Of a DNA stretch of 64,000 nt, positions 23,501 to 32,040 are shown one piece after another. Position 1 is the stretch's first letter. Each line of letters opens with the position of its first letter. The notes under the pieces were generated by a model. That model ran no database searches. It saw nothing but the letters and a program-made list of their open reading frames with translations, and had not been told where the DNA came from. The translations under genes were made by a program, and so were the position numbers. Source of the stretch: Mesostigma viride (lineage: Eukaryota > Streptophyta > Mesostigmatophyceae > Mesostigmatales > Mesostigmataceae). Location: positions 593,739-657,738 of the forward strand of contig RPFO01000296.1 in NCBI GenBank assembly GCA_009746045.1, read 5' to 3'.

Positions 23501-25535
23501 CGAGGAAGTGACGGACTTTGCGCGCGACTACGGCGCGTACTTCCCCATGTTTGCTAAAGTGACCGTGAACGGGCCCTGCGCGCGCGAGGGGGGCCAGTCG
23601 GACATCATCCTGTGTGGGCCTCGCAGCGATGCGTGCTGCCCTGCCAACGTGGCGGTGTACGCTCGTCTCAAGGAGGCGTTTCCCGCCGACGTCGAGTGGA
23701 ATTTCGCCAAGGTGTGTGCAACGGTTTGCAACGTGTTTCGACCTCGGAAAGTTTCTTCATATTTGCTCTCTTAATATGGTCGCTGTGTTGCGTTGCGTTG
23801 CGTTGTGCTTTTTATGAATGTGGCCACGAGCATTTGGCCACGGACAGTGTCTTTTGCCTGAAAAGATTCCTTGAACACTTGTTAGTATGGGCCCCTGTCA
23901 GGGTGCAGCATGAGGGCGACCTCGGGTCACCTACACTGTTTACCTACGAGGGTAGGTGTGTAGCAATCAAAGTGTAGTGGGCCCTCTAAACAGTAAAGCG
24001 CCGTGAGGGCGACCTCCCGCCCCTTGTCTAGGTTGCGACATGCGCCTGCTGAGCCACAAGGGGCTGCATCCCCTTCGTGGCCTTCACGTAGAACGTATGC
24101 TTTAGGGTATGCTTTGCAAGCATCATGGTTTTGTGACGGGTGGCCGGAACGTATGCTTTAGGGTATGCTTTGCAAGCATCATGGTATTGTGACGGGTGGC
24201 CGGAACGTATGCTTTAGGGTATGCTTTGCAAGCATTATGGCATTGTGACGGGTGGCCGGAACGTATGCTTTAGGGTATGCTTTGCAAGCATCATGGTATT
24301 GTGACGGGTGGCCGGAACGTATGCTTTAGGGTATGCTTTGCAAGCATCATCATGGTATTGTGACGGGTGGCCGGAACGTATGCTTTAGGGTATGCTTTGC
24401 AAGCATCATGGTATTGTGACGGGTGGCCGGAACGTATGCTTTAGGGTATGCTTTGCAAGCATCATGGTATTGTGACGGGTGGCCGGAACGTATGCTTTAG
24501 GGTACGCTTTGCAAGCAGCATGGTATTGTGATGGGTCGCAGGTATCACCAATAGAGCACGGATGGCAGCGATAGGGGCGGGGTTGGAGGCGAAGCAGACC
24601 ATCGTCACACCCAAGTAGGTGATTAGCGGCTGGTATCAGGATATTGGAGTAGTGTCAGGATACGTAACGCTGTTACGTGATAATTTATTAAGTAAGTAAG
24701 TAATCCGGGTATTGGACTAGTGTCAGGACGGAAGTGAGGCAGGACGGTCGTGATAGGGGCGCGGCGGAGTAGAACCTAGTAGAGCCAAGTAGAGCCGTGG
24801 AGTCGGATCCCTTGACAAAGGCGGGGGGTCGCTCCCGCAAAGCCTAGTAGCTGCCCAGATTTTTGTTACCTGTTTCGGCTTTTGCAGGCTGCAACCAGCC
24901 TGTTGCGGTTAGTTAGATTTAGCAGCATGTGCTGCCATGTGCATCATCTATGGCCACCGTACACCATGTACAACAGCTTTTTCATTTCTCTCATTTGCGT
25001 GGCCATGGTATCTCATGCATGGCTTTACCTTTTCCTTCGTAACTTCCTTACCTTTTCCTTGCGGGTTTTATGCTACCTTTTTTCTTTCATCTTTACCTTA
25101 CTTTTTCTTACTATGGGGTCACAGGCACATGACGCCAGTTGCTGGTGAATGAGTGGTATTCCCCTCCTAATCTTTTCCTTACCTCTCTATGCATTGTATG
25201 GCGTTACCTGCTTTTCATGATTGTTCCCATGGCATCAAACCAGTTCCTGGTGAATGAGTGGTATTCCCCTCCTAATCTTTTCCTTATCTCTCTCTCTATG
25301 TATCGTATGGCGTTACCTGCTTTTCATGATTGTTCCCGTTGCATCAAACCAGTTCCTGGTGAACAGGGAGGGCGCCGTGGTCAAGCGGTACCACCCCCAT
25401 GTGCCGCCCATGGATCTGGAAGACGACATCCGTTCACTGCTCATGGACCAATCACAAGGCCACGCGCAGTGGGCGGTGCCTGGCCGGATGCCAGCCGCGA
25501 AGCATAATTCTCAGTCGGTGTCGGATGAGATGTGA
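17386..25535 (+). CDS. GPX: Glutathione peroxidase, Cys type, five exons (gene-level entry)
   Basis: Exons 17386-17541, 17911-17958, 19055-19151, 23494-23711 and 25353-25535 join in frame (phases 0, 0, 1, 0) to 233 aa. The enzyme reduces hydroperoxides using a thiol donor (glutathione or thioredoxin). Family signatures occur in order: [29 protein letters not shown] with peroxidatic Cys63, [23 protein letters not shown] with Gln94, [25 protein letters not shown] with Trp169-Asn170, and [13 protein letters not shown]. The catalytic tetrad Cys-Gln-Trp-Asn is complete. The active-site residue is TGT (Cys), not UGA selenocysteine. The plant-type resolving Cys after NEEV is replaced by Arg. A hydrophobic N-terminus ([18 protein letters not shown]) suggests a signal or transit sequence. 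Introns make up about 90% of the gene. Confidence 0.92.
17911..17958 (+). CDS. GPX: GPX exon 2 (48 bp, active-site Cys)
   Basis: The acceptor CCACTGCAG and donor GTAAGG enclose [16 protein letters not shown], the peroxidatic loop. Confidence 0.93.
19055..19151 (+). CDS. GPX: GPX exon 3
   Basis: The acceptor is GGCTGGCAG and the exon encodes [12 protein letters not shown] through NQFNAQEP. The donor is A|GTACGT, phase 1. Confidence 0.93.
19925..20175. repeat. 62-bp tandem repeat, four copies arranged as a 124-bp dimer
   Basis: Copies 1 and 3 share CACGAG/GGTCGG and copies 2 and 4 share CATGAG/GGTTGG, so the higher-order period is 124 bp. Confidence 0.85.
20235..20470. repeat. 66-bp tandem repeat, about 3.5 copies
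   Basis: The unit contains GATCGGACAAAGGGTTGTCG, then GAGCGCCACAGGGCAAAACA. The last copy is diverged. Confidence 0.85.
21061..21267. repeat. Direct repeat A (207 bp), left copy
   Basis: It appears identical over its full length to 23191-23397. It ends in ATTTGCTGAG, which is also the start of repeat B. Confidence 0.95.
21258..21597. repeat. Direct repeat B (340 bp), left copy
   Basis: Near-identical copy at 22826-23165, offset 1,568 bp. It contains two similar half-units around TGCGCCAGCCG(C/G)CAGGC. Confidence 0.95.
22826..23165. repeat. Direct repeat B', right copy
   Basis: Same orientation as 21258-21597. It is separated from it by a 1,228-bp unique segment (21598-22825). Confidence 0.95.
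23191..23397. repeat. Direct repeat A', right copy
   Basis: Same length, orientation and sequence as 21061-21267. It lies 97 bp before GPX exon 4. Confidence 0.95.
23494..23711 (+). CDS. GPX: GPX exon 4 (with a Cys-rich insertion)
   Basis: The acceptor is CCATGCAG and the donor AAG|GTGTGT, phase 0. The exon encodes [19 protein letters not shown] through VEWNFAK. Between VNG and VYARLKEAF there is a segment with four Cys (PCAREGG, LCGPRS, ACCPAN) where most family members have only a few residues. Confidence 0.92.
24085..24534. repeat. 56-bp tandem repeat, eight copies, in GPX intron 4
   Basis: The unit contains GGAACGTATGCTTTAGGGTA, then TGCTTTGCAAGCATCATGGT. Each copy holds the short hairpin ATGCTT-TGC-AAGCAT. 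One copy has an extra CAT. Confidence 0.95.
25129..25352. repeat. Tandem triplication of the GPX exon 5 splice-acceptor region
   Basis: CAG followed by TT(C/G)CTGGTGAA occurs with the AG ending at 25138, 25243 and 25352 (periods 105 and 109). Between them lie near-identical pyrimidine-rich stretches. Only the last continues into the conserved exon; the first two read LVNE and then a stop. Confidence 0.9.
25353..25535 (+). CDS. GPX: GPX exon 5 (C-terminus)
   Basis: The acceptor is ATCAAACCAG. The exon encodes [19 protein letters not shown] followed by a 40-residue tail, with the stop at 25533. This is the conserved last strand and helix of the thioredoxin fold. Confidence 0.92.
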   Translation, partial: FLVNREGAVVKRYHPHVPPMDLEDDIRSLLMDQSQGHAQWAVPGRMPAAKHNSQSVSDEM

Positions 25536-25900
25536 AATGGACTGGTACCAGTGGGACTTTGCAACTCTTGCTCACAATGTTAGTCATTTCCGATCGTGAT
25601 TGGCAAGCTTTCTTTCTCCTTAATGCGACAGGCAGTGTCCTCAAATCATCGCCAATATAGGTTGTGAAAATGAAATGTTATACATCCATGAAACAACCAA
25701 CAGGTGCAAGGTTAGGGGTCGCTGGAGGGATGGCCGGGCTGCTTTGAGCCGAGACTTTGGCTCACACCACACAACCCATCCATTAGGAGTTCAACCTCTC
25801 TGACGGATACTTCTAGCTAGCTGGATACTTTTCATGGATTGAAAGCGGGCACGGCTGATTTGGAAATTCATTAATTGAAAATATTTATTTATATATTAAA
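25536..25900. other. Spacer downstream of GPX
   Basis: AT-rich, with no gene seen. It leads into the 3' end of a minus-strand half-LINE. Confidence 0.5.
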
Positions 25901-26534
25901 ACACCAGGTGCTCCCGTTGGGGAGCAACGGAGCACCGAGGCCGGTGCTTTTGATCCCTGTGTGTGCACTGCGCACAGCAGTCCTTATAAGGGGGCAGAGA
26001 CCCCCCCTTCTCTCATGCCACTGGCATGGGCGGCCACAGGTGCATGCAATCGGACACGTCTAAACGATGATCCGGCATCCACTAGGTGTGTGCGATAAGA
26101 CCCATGCACGAGCATGGCATTACTATGGAGAAGTGAGCAAACAGGCATGCAGTGAGCACTAGGCGGTAAACATATGCGCTGGTTGTCTCCTTGATATAAT
26201 AAACATAGGCTGGCTGGTTTCAGTTGGGCTACTGGCTAGCTAGGCCATACATGCAGGCCGGCATGGCTATTCCATTCACCGTGCATTAGCTAGCATTGCA
26301 CATGGCGCCATGTCTAGGAGTGTGCCTGCATGTATGCATCGATCGCGTAAACATGGCCGGTTGTGACTACAATGGCTATGGCGAATCTAGCCGGCCCGTG
26401 CATGGGCGGCGTCCACATCTCGTTGTTGACCCCTCGAGCCCCTTCAGAAAACCCATGCCGGGCTTCTAGCTGGCCGGGGGTCTTGCTTGTGGAGGATGTA
26501 TTCCGGCTACAGGTCGCGTCGCTGCTGCTGCTGA

Positions 26535-27332
26535 GCGGGGGTCAGGTCATCATCCAACGTCCACAAGCTACAACCCCAGTTCACGGCGCTACACACCGCG
26601 GCGCAGGCTTCGGAAAAGCATGCTGCACTTGTCTCTCGCCTTAACCAGGTGGAGGGCAAGTGTGGCGTGCTCCTGAAGAAGCTTGAGGCCATCACCGCCC
26701 ACACCGAGGCCCTGGCCACACAGGTCCCCAAGATAGCGGAGCAGACGGCCACCATTGCATCCCAGCCACCCCGGCAGGATGCTGGCGACCTCCCGCCGCT
26801 CTCCTACGCGGACCTGCTGCGGTCAGCGACCGCCTCCACCACCGACGCCATCGCCACAAAGCTCCAGGAGCTGGAGGACCACCGCCAGGCCCAGCAACGG
26901 GAGGTCACCGACCGCGCTCGCCGCGAGTGCCGAGTGGTGCTACGTCGCTTCCCCCAGAAGCCAGGTGAGACGTCAACCTCTCTTGCTGACGAGCTCAAGA
27001 ACCAGCTTCTTACCCTCATGGGCCTGGTAGGTGAGGTAGAACTGCGTGGGTGCCACCGCCTTCCCCACTCACGGGACAAGGCGGCTCCCCCACCAGTCCT
27101 ACTCACCTTCCCCTCCCCTGAGGATAAGCAGCGGTTCCTCTCTCGTCGCAAGCGGTTGCACGACCTCACCTGGACGCTGGATGACGACCTCACCCCCGCT
27201 CAGCAACAGCAGCGACGCGACCGGTGGCCGGAATACCTCCGCCATAAGCAGGACCCCCAGAAGCCCAAGGTGTACTGGAGGGGCGGGGACCTGATGATCA
27301 ACCACAAGATGTGGACGCCCCCAGCGGGCTAG
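26535..27332 (+). CDS. Non-LTR retrotransposon ORF1-like RNA-binding protein (N-terminus missing)
   Basis: The open frame has no ATG before the homologous region; the insert itself begins at 26564. It starts QFTALHTAAQASEKHAALVS, passes a helical, coiled-coil-like part (KLEAITAHTEALATQVPKIA), then an RRM-like segment (CRVVLRRFPQKPGE ... VLLTFPSPEDKQRFLSRRK), then DDDLTPAQQQQRRDRW and VYWRGGDLMINHKMW. This order (coil, RRM, basic C-terminal domain with DLTP-Q--R) is that of L1-type ORF1 proteins, which coat the element RNA. It ends at 27330-27332 without disruption, unlike most other copies here. Confidence 0.75.
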   Translation, partial: AGVRSSSNVHKLQPQFTALHTAAQASEKHAALVSRLNQVEGKCGVLLKKLEAITAHTEALATQVPKIAEQTATIASQPPRQDAGDLPPLSYADLLRSATASTTDAIATKLQELEDHRQAQQREVTDRARRECRVVLRRFPQKPGETSTSLADELKNQLLTLMGLVGEVELRGCHRLPHSRDKAAPPPVLLTFPSPEDKQRFLSRRKRLHDLTWTLDDDLTPAQQQQRRDRWPEYLRHKQDPQKPKVYWRGGDLMINHKMWTPPAG

Positions 27333-27751
27333 AATAGCAATAGCCCTAGCTTGTAACCATTGGCGTCACTGCCGCTAAGGCAGCCATGCCTAGAATGTTG
27401 CCTAGCTGTGCCAACACACCTAGTCACGTGCCGCCAACGCACGGTACACAACCAGCCATAGCCTTAGCCTAGTCCTAGTACAGCCATGCCACGCCCTGGC
27501 TATGTTCAGATTACCTGCCCACGCTCCTTGCTATGATATGCTCACATGGGTCTTATTGCACCCACAGTTTGCCGGATCGTTAGCCTGTCCTTTTAGCTAG
27601 CCGCGCCCGATTGCAGCTGTGGCATGCCTTTGGCATGAAGGAGACTGGGGGTCTCTGCCCTTTCTCCTGTAGTGCACACACAGGGATTAAAAGCACTTCG
27701 GTGCTCCGTGACTCCCCAACGGGAGCACGAGTTTAATTAATTAATTAATTA
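26564..27751 (+). mobile_element. Inserted half-LINE (family 1): ORF1 plus 3' UTR with (TTAA)n tail, 12-bp target-site duplication
   Basis: It is flanked by ATCCAACGTCCA at 26552-26563 and 27752-27763. The body is a 5'-truncated ORF1 followed directly by about 400 bp of 3' UTR, ending in CCCCAACGGGAGCACGAG and a TTAATTAATTAATT tail. The flanking duplication and tail are the marks of target-primed reverse transcription. No ORF2 lies between ORF1 and the tail. Confidence 0.85.
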
Positions 27752-28388
27752 ATCCAACGTCCAGGAAAGGTCGTGCAATTACTTCTTGCGGCGAGAGAGG
27801 AACAGCCGCTTATCCTCGATCCATGGAGCTGAAGGTGAGCAGGACTGATGGGGGTGCCCGACAGGTTGTCCCAGATTATGAGGAAGGCGGTGCCCACGCA
27901 GCTCTATCTCCCCTGCATGCTGGGTCCAGGTGGGTAAGGCTAGCTTGGCTCCCGAGCGAGCTCGTTCTCAGACAGGTTGCCGTCTCCCCCGGCTGCTGAG
28001 GGAAACGACACAGCACCACGCGGCATGCATTGGCGGCGGGCGCAGTCGGTGACCTCGCGTTCGTCTACGCCCGGCGATGGGCTTCCAACTCCTGCAGCTT
28101 CGTGGCAATGGCGTTCGTGGTCGAGGCGGTCGCTGACTGCATGCAGCAGCCAGCAGGTCAGCATAGCCGGTCCCGAGTGCGGCGAGAGGTCATGCACCAG
28201 CTGCCTGTCATGCAGGTGGGCTGCATGGGCAGCGATGGTGGCATGCAGTCCAGACGCGCCGAGATCATCCGACACCGGCTGCGCGGCCAGGGCCTCGGTT
28301 CGGGCGGTGATGACTTGAGCTTCTTGATGAGCAGGCCCGGCCGGACATTGCCCAGTTGACCTCTGCACCTGGTTGAGGCGAGTAAGTA

Positions 28389-29321
28389 CAGTCATTCCCG
28401 CATTAAGTTGCGTTTCTTAAGGTTGCGTTCCCGCGTTAAGTTGCGGCGCCGAAGCCGGAAGTTTGGGGGGCGACCGCAACTTAAGCATGATGGAGGCCAT
28501 CGCAACTTAAAGCGGTAATGACTCAATTTGTAGGTGTCAGGCCATTTTTGGCCGCGCAGGGGGCCATTTTTTGCCAAGTCCGGCCCCGCTAGTACGTGAT
28601 TTTAGGCGGCGAAATACGCAAGCCCCACTGGCGCGCAAATTTCCCCGCCTGCTGGCTTAGGTGAAAAGCGCGAATGCAACCTTACAAATTCAGTTTTGCA
28701 GCCTGCGGGCTGCCGGCGGTACATAAGAATCCACGACCATGCAGCTAGGGCTGTAATTGAGACATCTTGCCGGAAGTTACCCTTACTGTCGTCACTAGCC
28801 TTCAATGAGTACCAGTATGGCGTTTTCGTCATATGGGTTGTCCTGTTCCCTGACAAGGACGCATGCTTCACCGTCACCTGCCATGTTATTATTGTTTACA
28901 CGCAGGCCATTGACAGTAAATGAAGCTTCCCTCACGACTGTTCCCATGTTTTGTCACAGTCAAACGTGAAGCCGGCTGGCAATTATAAGTAACCCGCCAA
29001 AAAGAGAGCCGAAGTCAGAGGGTTAAAACACACATTTGCAGTGGTATAAAACGCAGGCACTGCGTGGCTGCCAGCACGGCGTGTTTTGCAGCCCGCCTCA
29101 GTTTGTCCAAAATATCTGGCCTGGAAAATGGACATTGGCCGGCTTTGACGCTGCAGCTGGATCGGGCTTGACAAGAGCTGTCGAATGCCGTATAATAGTC
29201 CGTCAGAGGAGGAGGTGGTGGGCTGCTAGCCTAATTCTACCGTTAAGTTGCGTTCCCGCGTTAATTAGTTGCGCGGCGCCAAGTTTTAGGGGGCGATCGC
29301 AACTTAACGCGGGAATGACTG
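28389..29321. mobile_element. 933-bp DNA transposon with TIRs and TA duplication (Tc1/mariner- or pogo-like)
   Basis: The left end CAGTCATTCCCGCATTAAGT (continuing TGCG) matches the reverse complement of the right end with one mismatch over 24 bases, and TA flanks both ends. Comparison with the paralogous ORF1 confirms the empty site. Each end also folds on itself with GTTAAGTTGCG/CGCAACTTAA arms (28389-28523, 29236-29321). No transposase is visible, so it is non-autonomous. The superfamily call rests on the TA target and the CAGT terminus. Confidence 0.7.
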
Positions 29322-29689
29322 TACATGTAGGGCGGCATGTGCATCAAAAGCCTGTAGCCGCTGTCTCAGCAGCGCCGTGAGCTGGGTTTGGTGCTTGTTG
29401 GCGACCTTCAGGCCTCCGCATTGGCTCATTAGACCCTAGCCTCATGCAGTCCACCGTCCGGGTTCATCGGCGTCGTGGTCAGCTGAGTGTCAGAGCTCTT
29501 CTCGGCCAGCGTTACGTCAGGTCACGTGCTCAGTCCTCCATATCACTGCACAGATATGTAGTTCACGTGAACTTAACGCGGAATAGATACCGGCGAGTGG
29601 TTTTCGCTAGTGACGGACCTAATTGCCAAGTGGCAAAAAGGTTCCGTCACTAATTATAATACTGTAACTAGCTAGCTGGGGCCTCCTGG

Positions 29690-30310
29690 CGACCAAAGGT
29701 GGGGCCGATGTCGATCCTCATCCATTCCGTGCAGGCCGATATCTTGACCGGCCCACCCCACCCACGCCGGCGGTTGTCAAGGTCGACTGCCACAACGCCT
29801 TCAACAGCCTGTCCCGCACGGTTGCACATGGAGCAATTAGCATGCACTTCGAGGCCCTGTATGTATGCTTGGATCGACCGCCGTGACAGTGCGCTACGGC
29901 CGCGGCCGCCAGCCTGGTCAACCATGGTTTACACTATGTATGGAGGACGGCACACGCGCCGCCTTGCTGTCGAGGTCCGGCTCCCAGCAGGGCGACCCGG
30001 CCTCTGGGGCCCCTGTACTTTGCCGCCCCCCTCCAGGTTTGCCTCCGCAAGCTAGCTAGGTCCACGCCGCTCACCCCGGGCGGTTGCCATACTGGCATAC
30101 CTCGACATCTACCTCATGGGCACCGTGCAGGACACCGCAACGCGACTCCGTTCTGGCCCTGCAGACAGCCGTGGCTGCCATCAACCTCGAGTTGACCCTG
30201 GCCACATGCGCGGTGTACTCACCCCAGGGCGATTGCTCGGGCTTTTCGCCGCAGCTCGATCCTGCATGGGCCGGACCGAACGTCTCCGTGCTGGGTTGGA
30301 CGTAAGTACC
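29690..30310 (+). pseudogene. Reverse transcriptase fragment, second non-LTR lineage (GSQQGDP type)
   Basis: Across shifting frames one reads KVDCHNAFNSLSR (RT motif with catalytic Asp), then DGTRAALLSRSGSQQGDP, then ILAYLDIYLMGT. The last corresponds to the Y-x-D-D box but has a single Asp. The tail reads LQTAVAAINLELTLATCAVYSPQG. These are non-LTR reverse transcriptase motifs 3-6, distinct from the GVWQGCVLSP / YADD family nearby. It is multiply frameshifted and inactive. Confidence 0.6.
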
Positions 30311-30929
30311 TGTCAGGATTTTAGGGTAATTCTCAGTGGTTGTGCCCATTTGCTAGCCCATTTAATGTTGTGGTGCCTATGTGCCCAACTGCCTGTTCAT
30401 ATTTAATCTTGGCCGTTATGTTTGTAAACGGAGGTATTAATTAGGGTTGCGTCCCTAATAATCGCACCCGCCTGCCGTATATCTGGCCGATATAATTAAA
30501 AAGGCTAAGTAGGGCTTGCTGTGATATTTCTTGCACAGTTTCAGTAGCACTGAAAATAGTGGGCACCGTATAGCAAAAGTTATAGAGTGCCGAATTAAGT
30601 TGTAATTCCGGCACAATACTTTGCGTATACCTAAGGTGCCGACGGTACCATTCTCGGCCCAATATTCCGTGCTGGATATTTTGTCTGACTGATGAATGTT
30701 CTAGATGCACTGTGTGCAGCGTTAGTTGTTTGACACCTGGTGGCATTTCTATGATCGTTGATTGTCTAGTTGACAGTTGGCAACTTGTGCAGAATCTTCT
30801 AGAACATGCGCCGCCGCCACATGCAATGTGCCTCAGTGATAAGGAAGTGACACTGTCACCTACGTTGCACTTACCTTGCAGTCCAAGCCCAGTGCGGCTG
30901 TCATGGTGTTGCTGGACCCGGCCCCCGCC

Positions 30930-32040
30930 GCCCGCGGCGCCCAGGCTCCTTGGCTGCGGACTATCAAGTCCCCGGCTTGATCGAAGCCAGGAGGGCTGCA
31001 TGCCTTGCCACCAAGGACGTCGTCCATCCCTTCACTTTGGAGGAAGTGGACGGTGCCCTTGCTCGCTTGCGGTATCATTGATGCGGCGGTCGGCCGACGC
31101 CGACCACGGCTTTCGGCGGACCGCTGCTCAAGACCCCTGAGCTGGCGGTGCGGTTGCTTCTGCCATGCATGCATGGCGTTCGATGCGTCCGTGTTGACAT
31201 GCTCTCTGAATCTGAGCCTCCGCCTGCAGTGAGTGGCAGATGGCCATCCAAGTCATGTTGTACTGTCAAGATGGGTCAGTCTGCTGCTGACGTCCCCGGT
31301 AACTATAGCTATTGCCGGGTGTCTGGCAGCCTCCAGCTAGCGCTCGCCGCGATGAATTAAGGTTTTCATGCGGCTAGCTGTGCGCTGATGATGATGCACA
31401 CTGATCCAGGCTCCACATTGCGCTGGACCCACATGCACCTGGGTGAGTCTCAGATGGTTTTCCGTAGTGCATGGCCGTAACACTGTCATGGCTGTACGTG
31501 TTTGTCGCGCGCCGGCTGGCTGGTGGAGGAGGTGCATCGCATTTAAGCCCTGCATGACGGTGTACGTAATTCCGCTGGTCTTTTTATTTTCAGTGTCGAA
31601 GCTCCATCAAGGCTTTTGACACGGTGACTCCGGCCCCTCAGTCTAGCTGGGAGGCTCTTTGTGCCATCCTAGCTCTGCATGGACCGCGTGCCACCAGCAT
31701 TTATTGCATGCTGCCTTTCGCCGGCTGTACAAGGGTTCAGTCACAGCTAGGCGCAGTAGTGCGGACTGCGGAAGGCACCACCCCACCCGCCATTTCCCCT
31801 TCACGTAGCGGGGTGTGGCAAGGTTGTGTCCTGTCCCCGGCCATATATCTGTTCATTATTGTTGTGGACCACGTCATGCGCCAGGCACGACGTTTCAGTT
31901 TGCGCTTTGCCGCCATCAAGAAGGGGTTCAGTCAGAGCCTGGCTTGGCCGACCGCAGTGAGGGCGGCGGTGGCCCTGTCGATATCGCCTGCAGTCCGACC
32001 TGATCGATTTACATGCGGATGATATGTACCACCCTCATTG
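30930..32040 (+). pseudogene. LINE-A ORF2, N-terminal and central reverse transcriptase, degenerate
   Basis: Begins with FTLEEVDGALARL and AFGGPLLKTPELAV (typical region before RT motif 1), reaches AFDTV near 31613, then GVWQGCVLSPAIYLFIIVVDHVMRQ at about 31809-31885. HADD at about 32014-32025 stands where the related copy at 54.76 kb has YADD. The reading stops at about 32040, where other DNA begins. Many frame breaks. Confidence 0.6.

Larger units (their letters stand above)
25901..29460 (-). mobile_element. Host half-LINE (family 1), minus strand, split by two later insertions
   Basis: Minus-strand ORF1-like sequence runs from about 29450. It is interrupted at a TA by a 933-bp DNA transposon (28389-29321), resumes 28388-27752, is interrupted again by a plus-strand half-LINE (26564-27751), and finishes 26563-25901 with the 3' untranslated region. 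The reading AHAAL / LTRLNQVQR across the first insertion and TGGACGTTGGAT|GATGACCTG across the second matches the paralogous insert, which proves the joins. The ORF has stops and indels and is not functional. Confidence 0.8.

Noticed and set aside
25901-27745. Single element bounded by about 200-bp terminal inverted repeats
   Set aside because: The inverted arms are the 3' ends of two half-LINEs in opposite orientation; the 12-bp duplication at 26552 and 27752 shows one inserted into the other.
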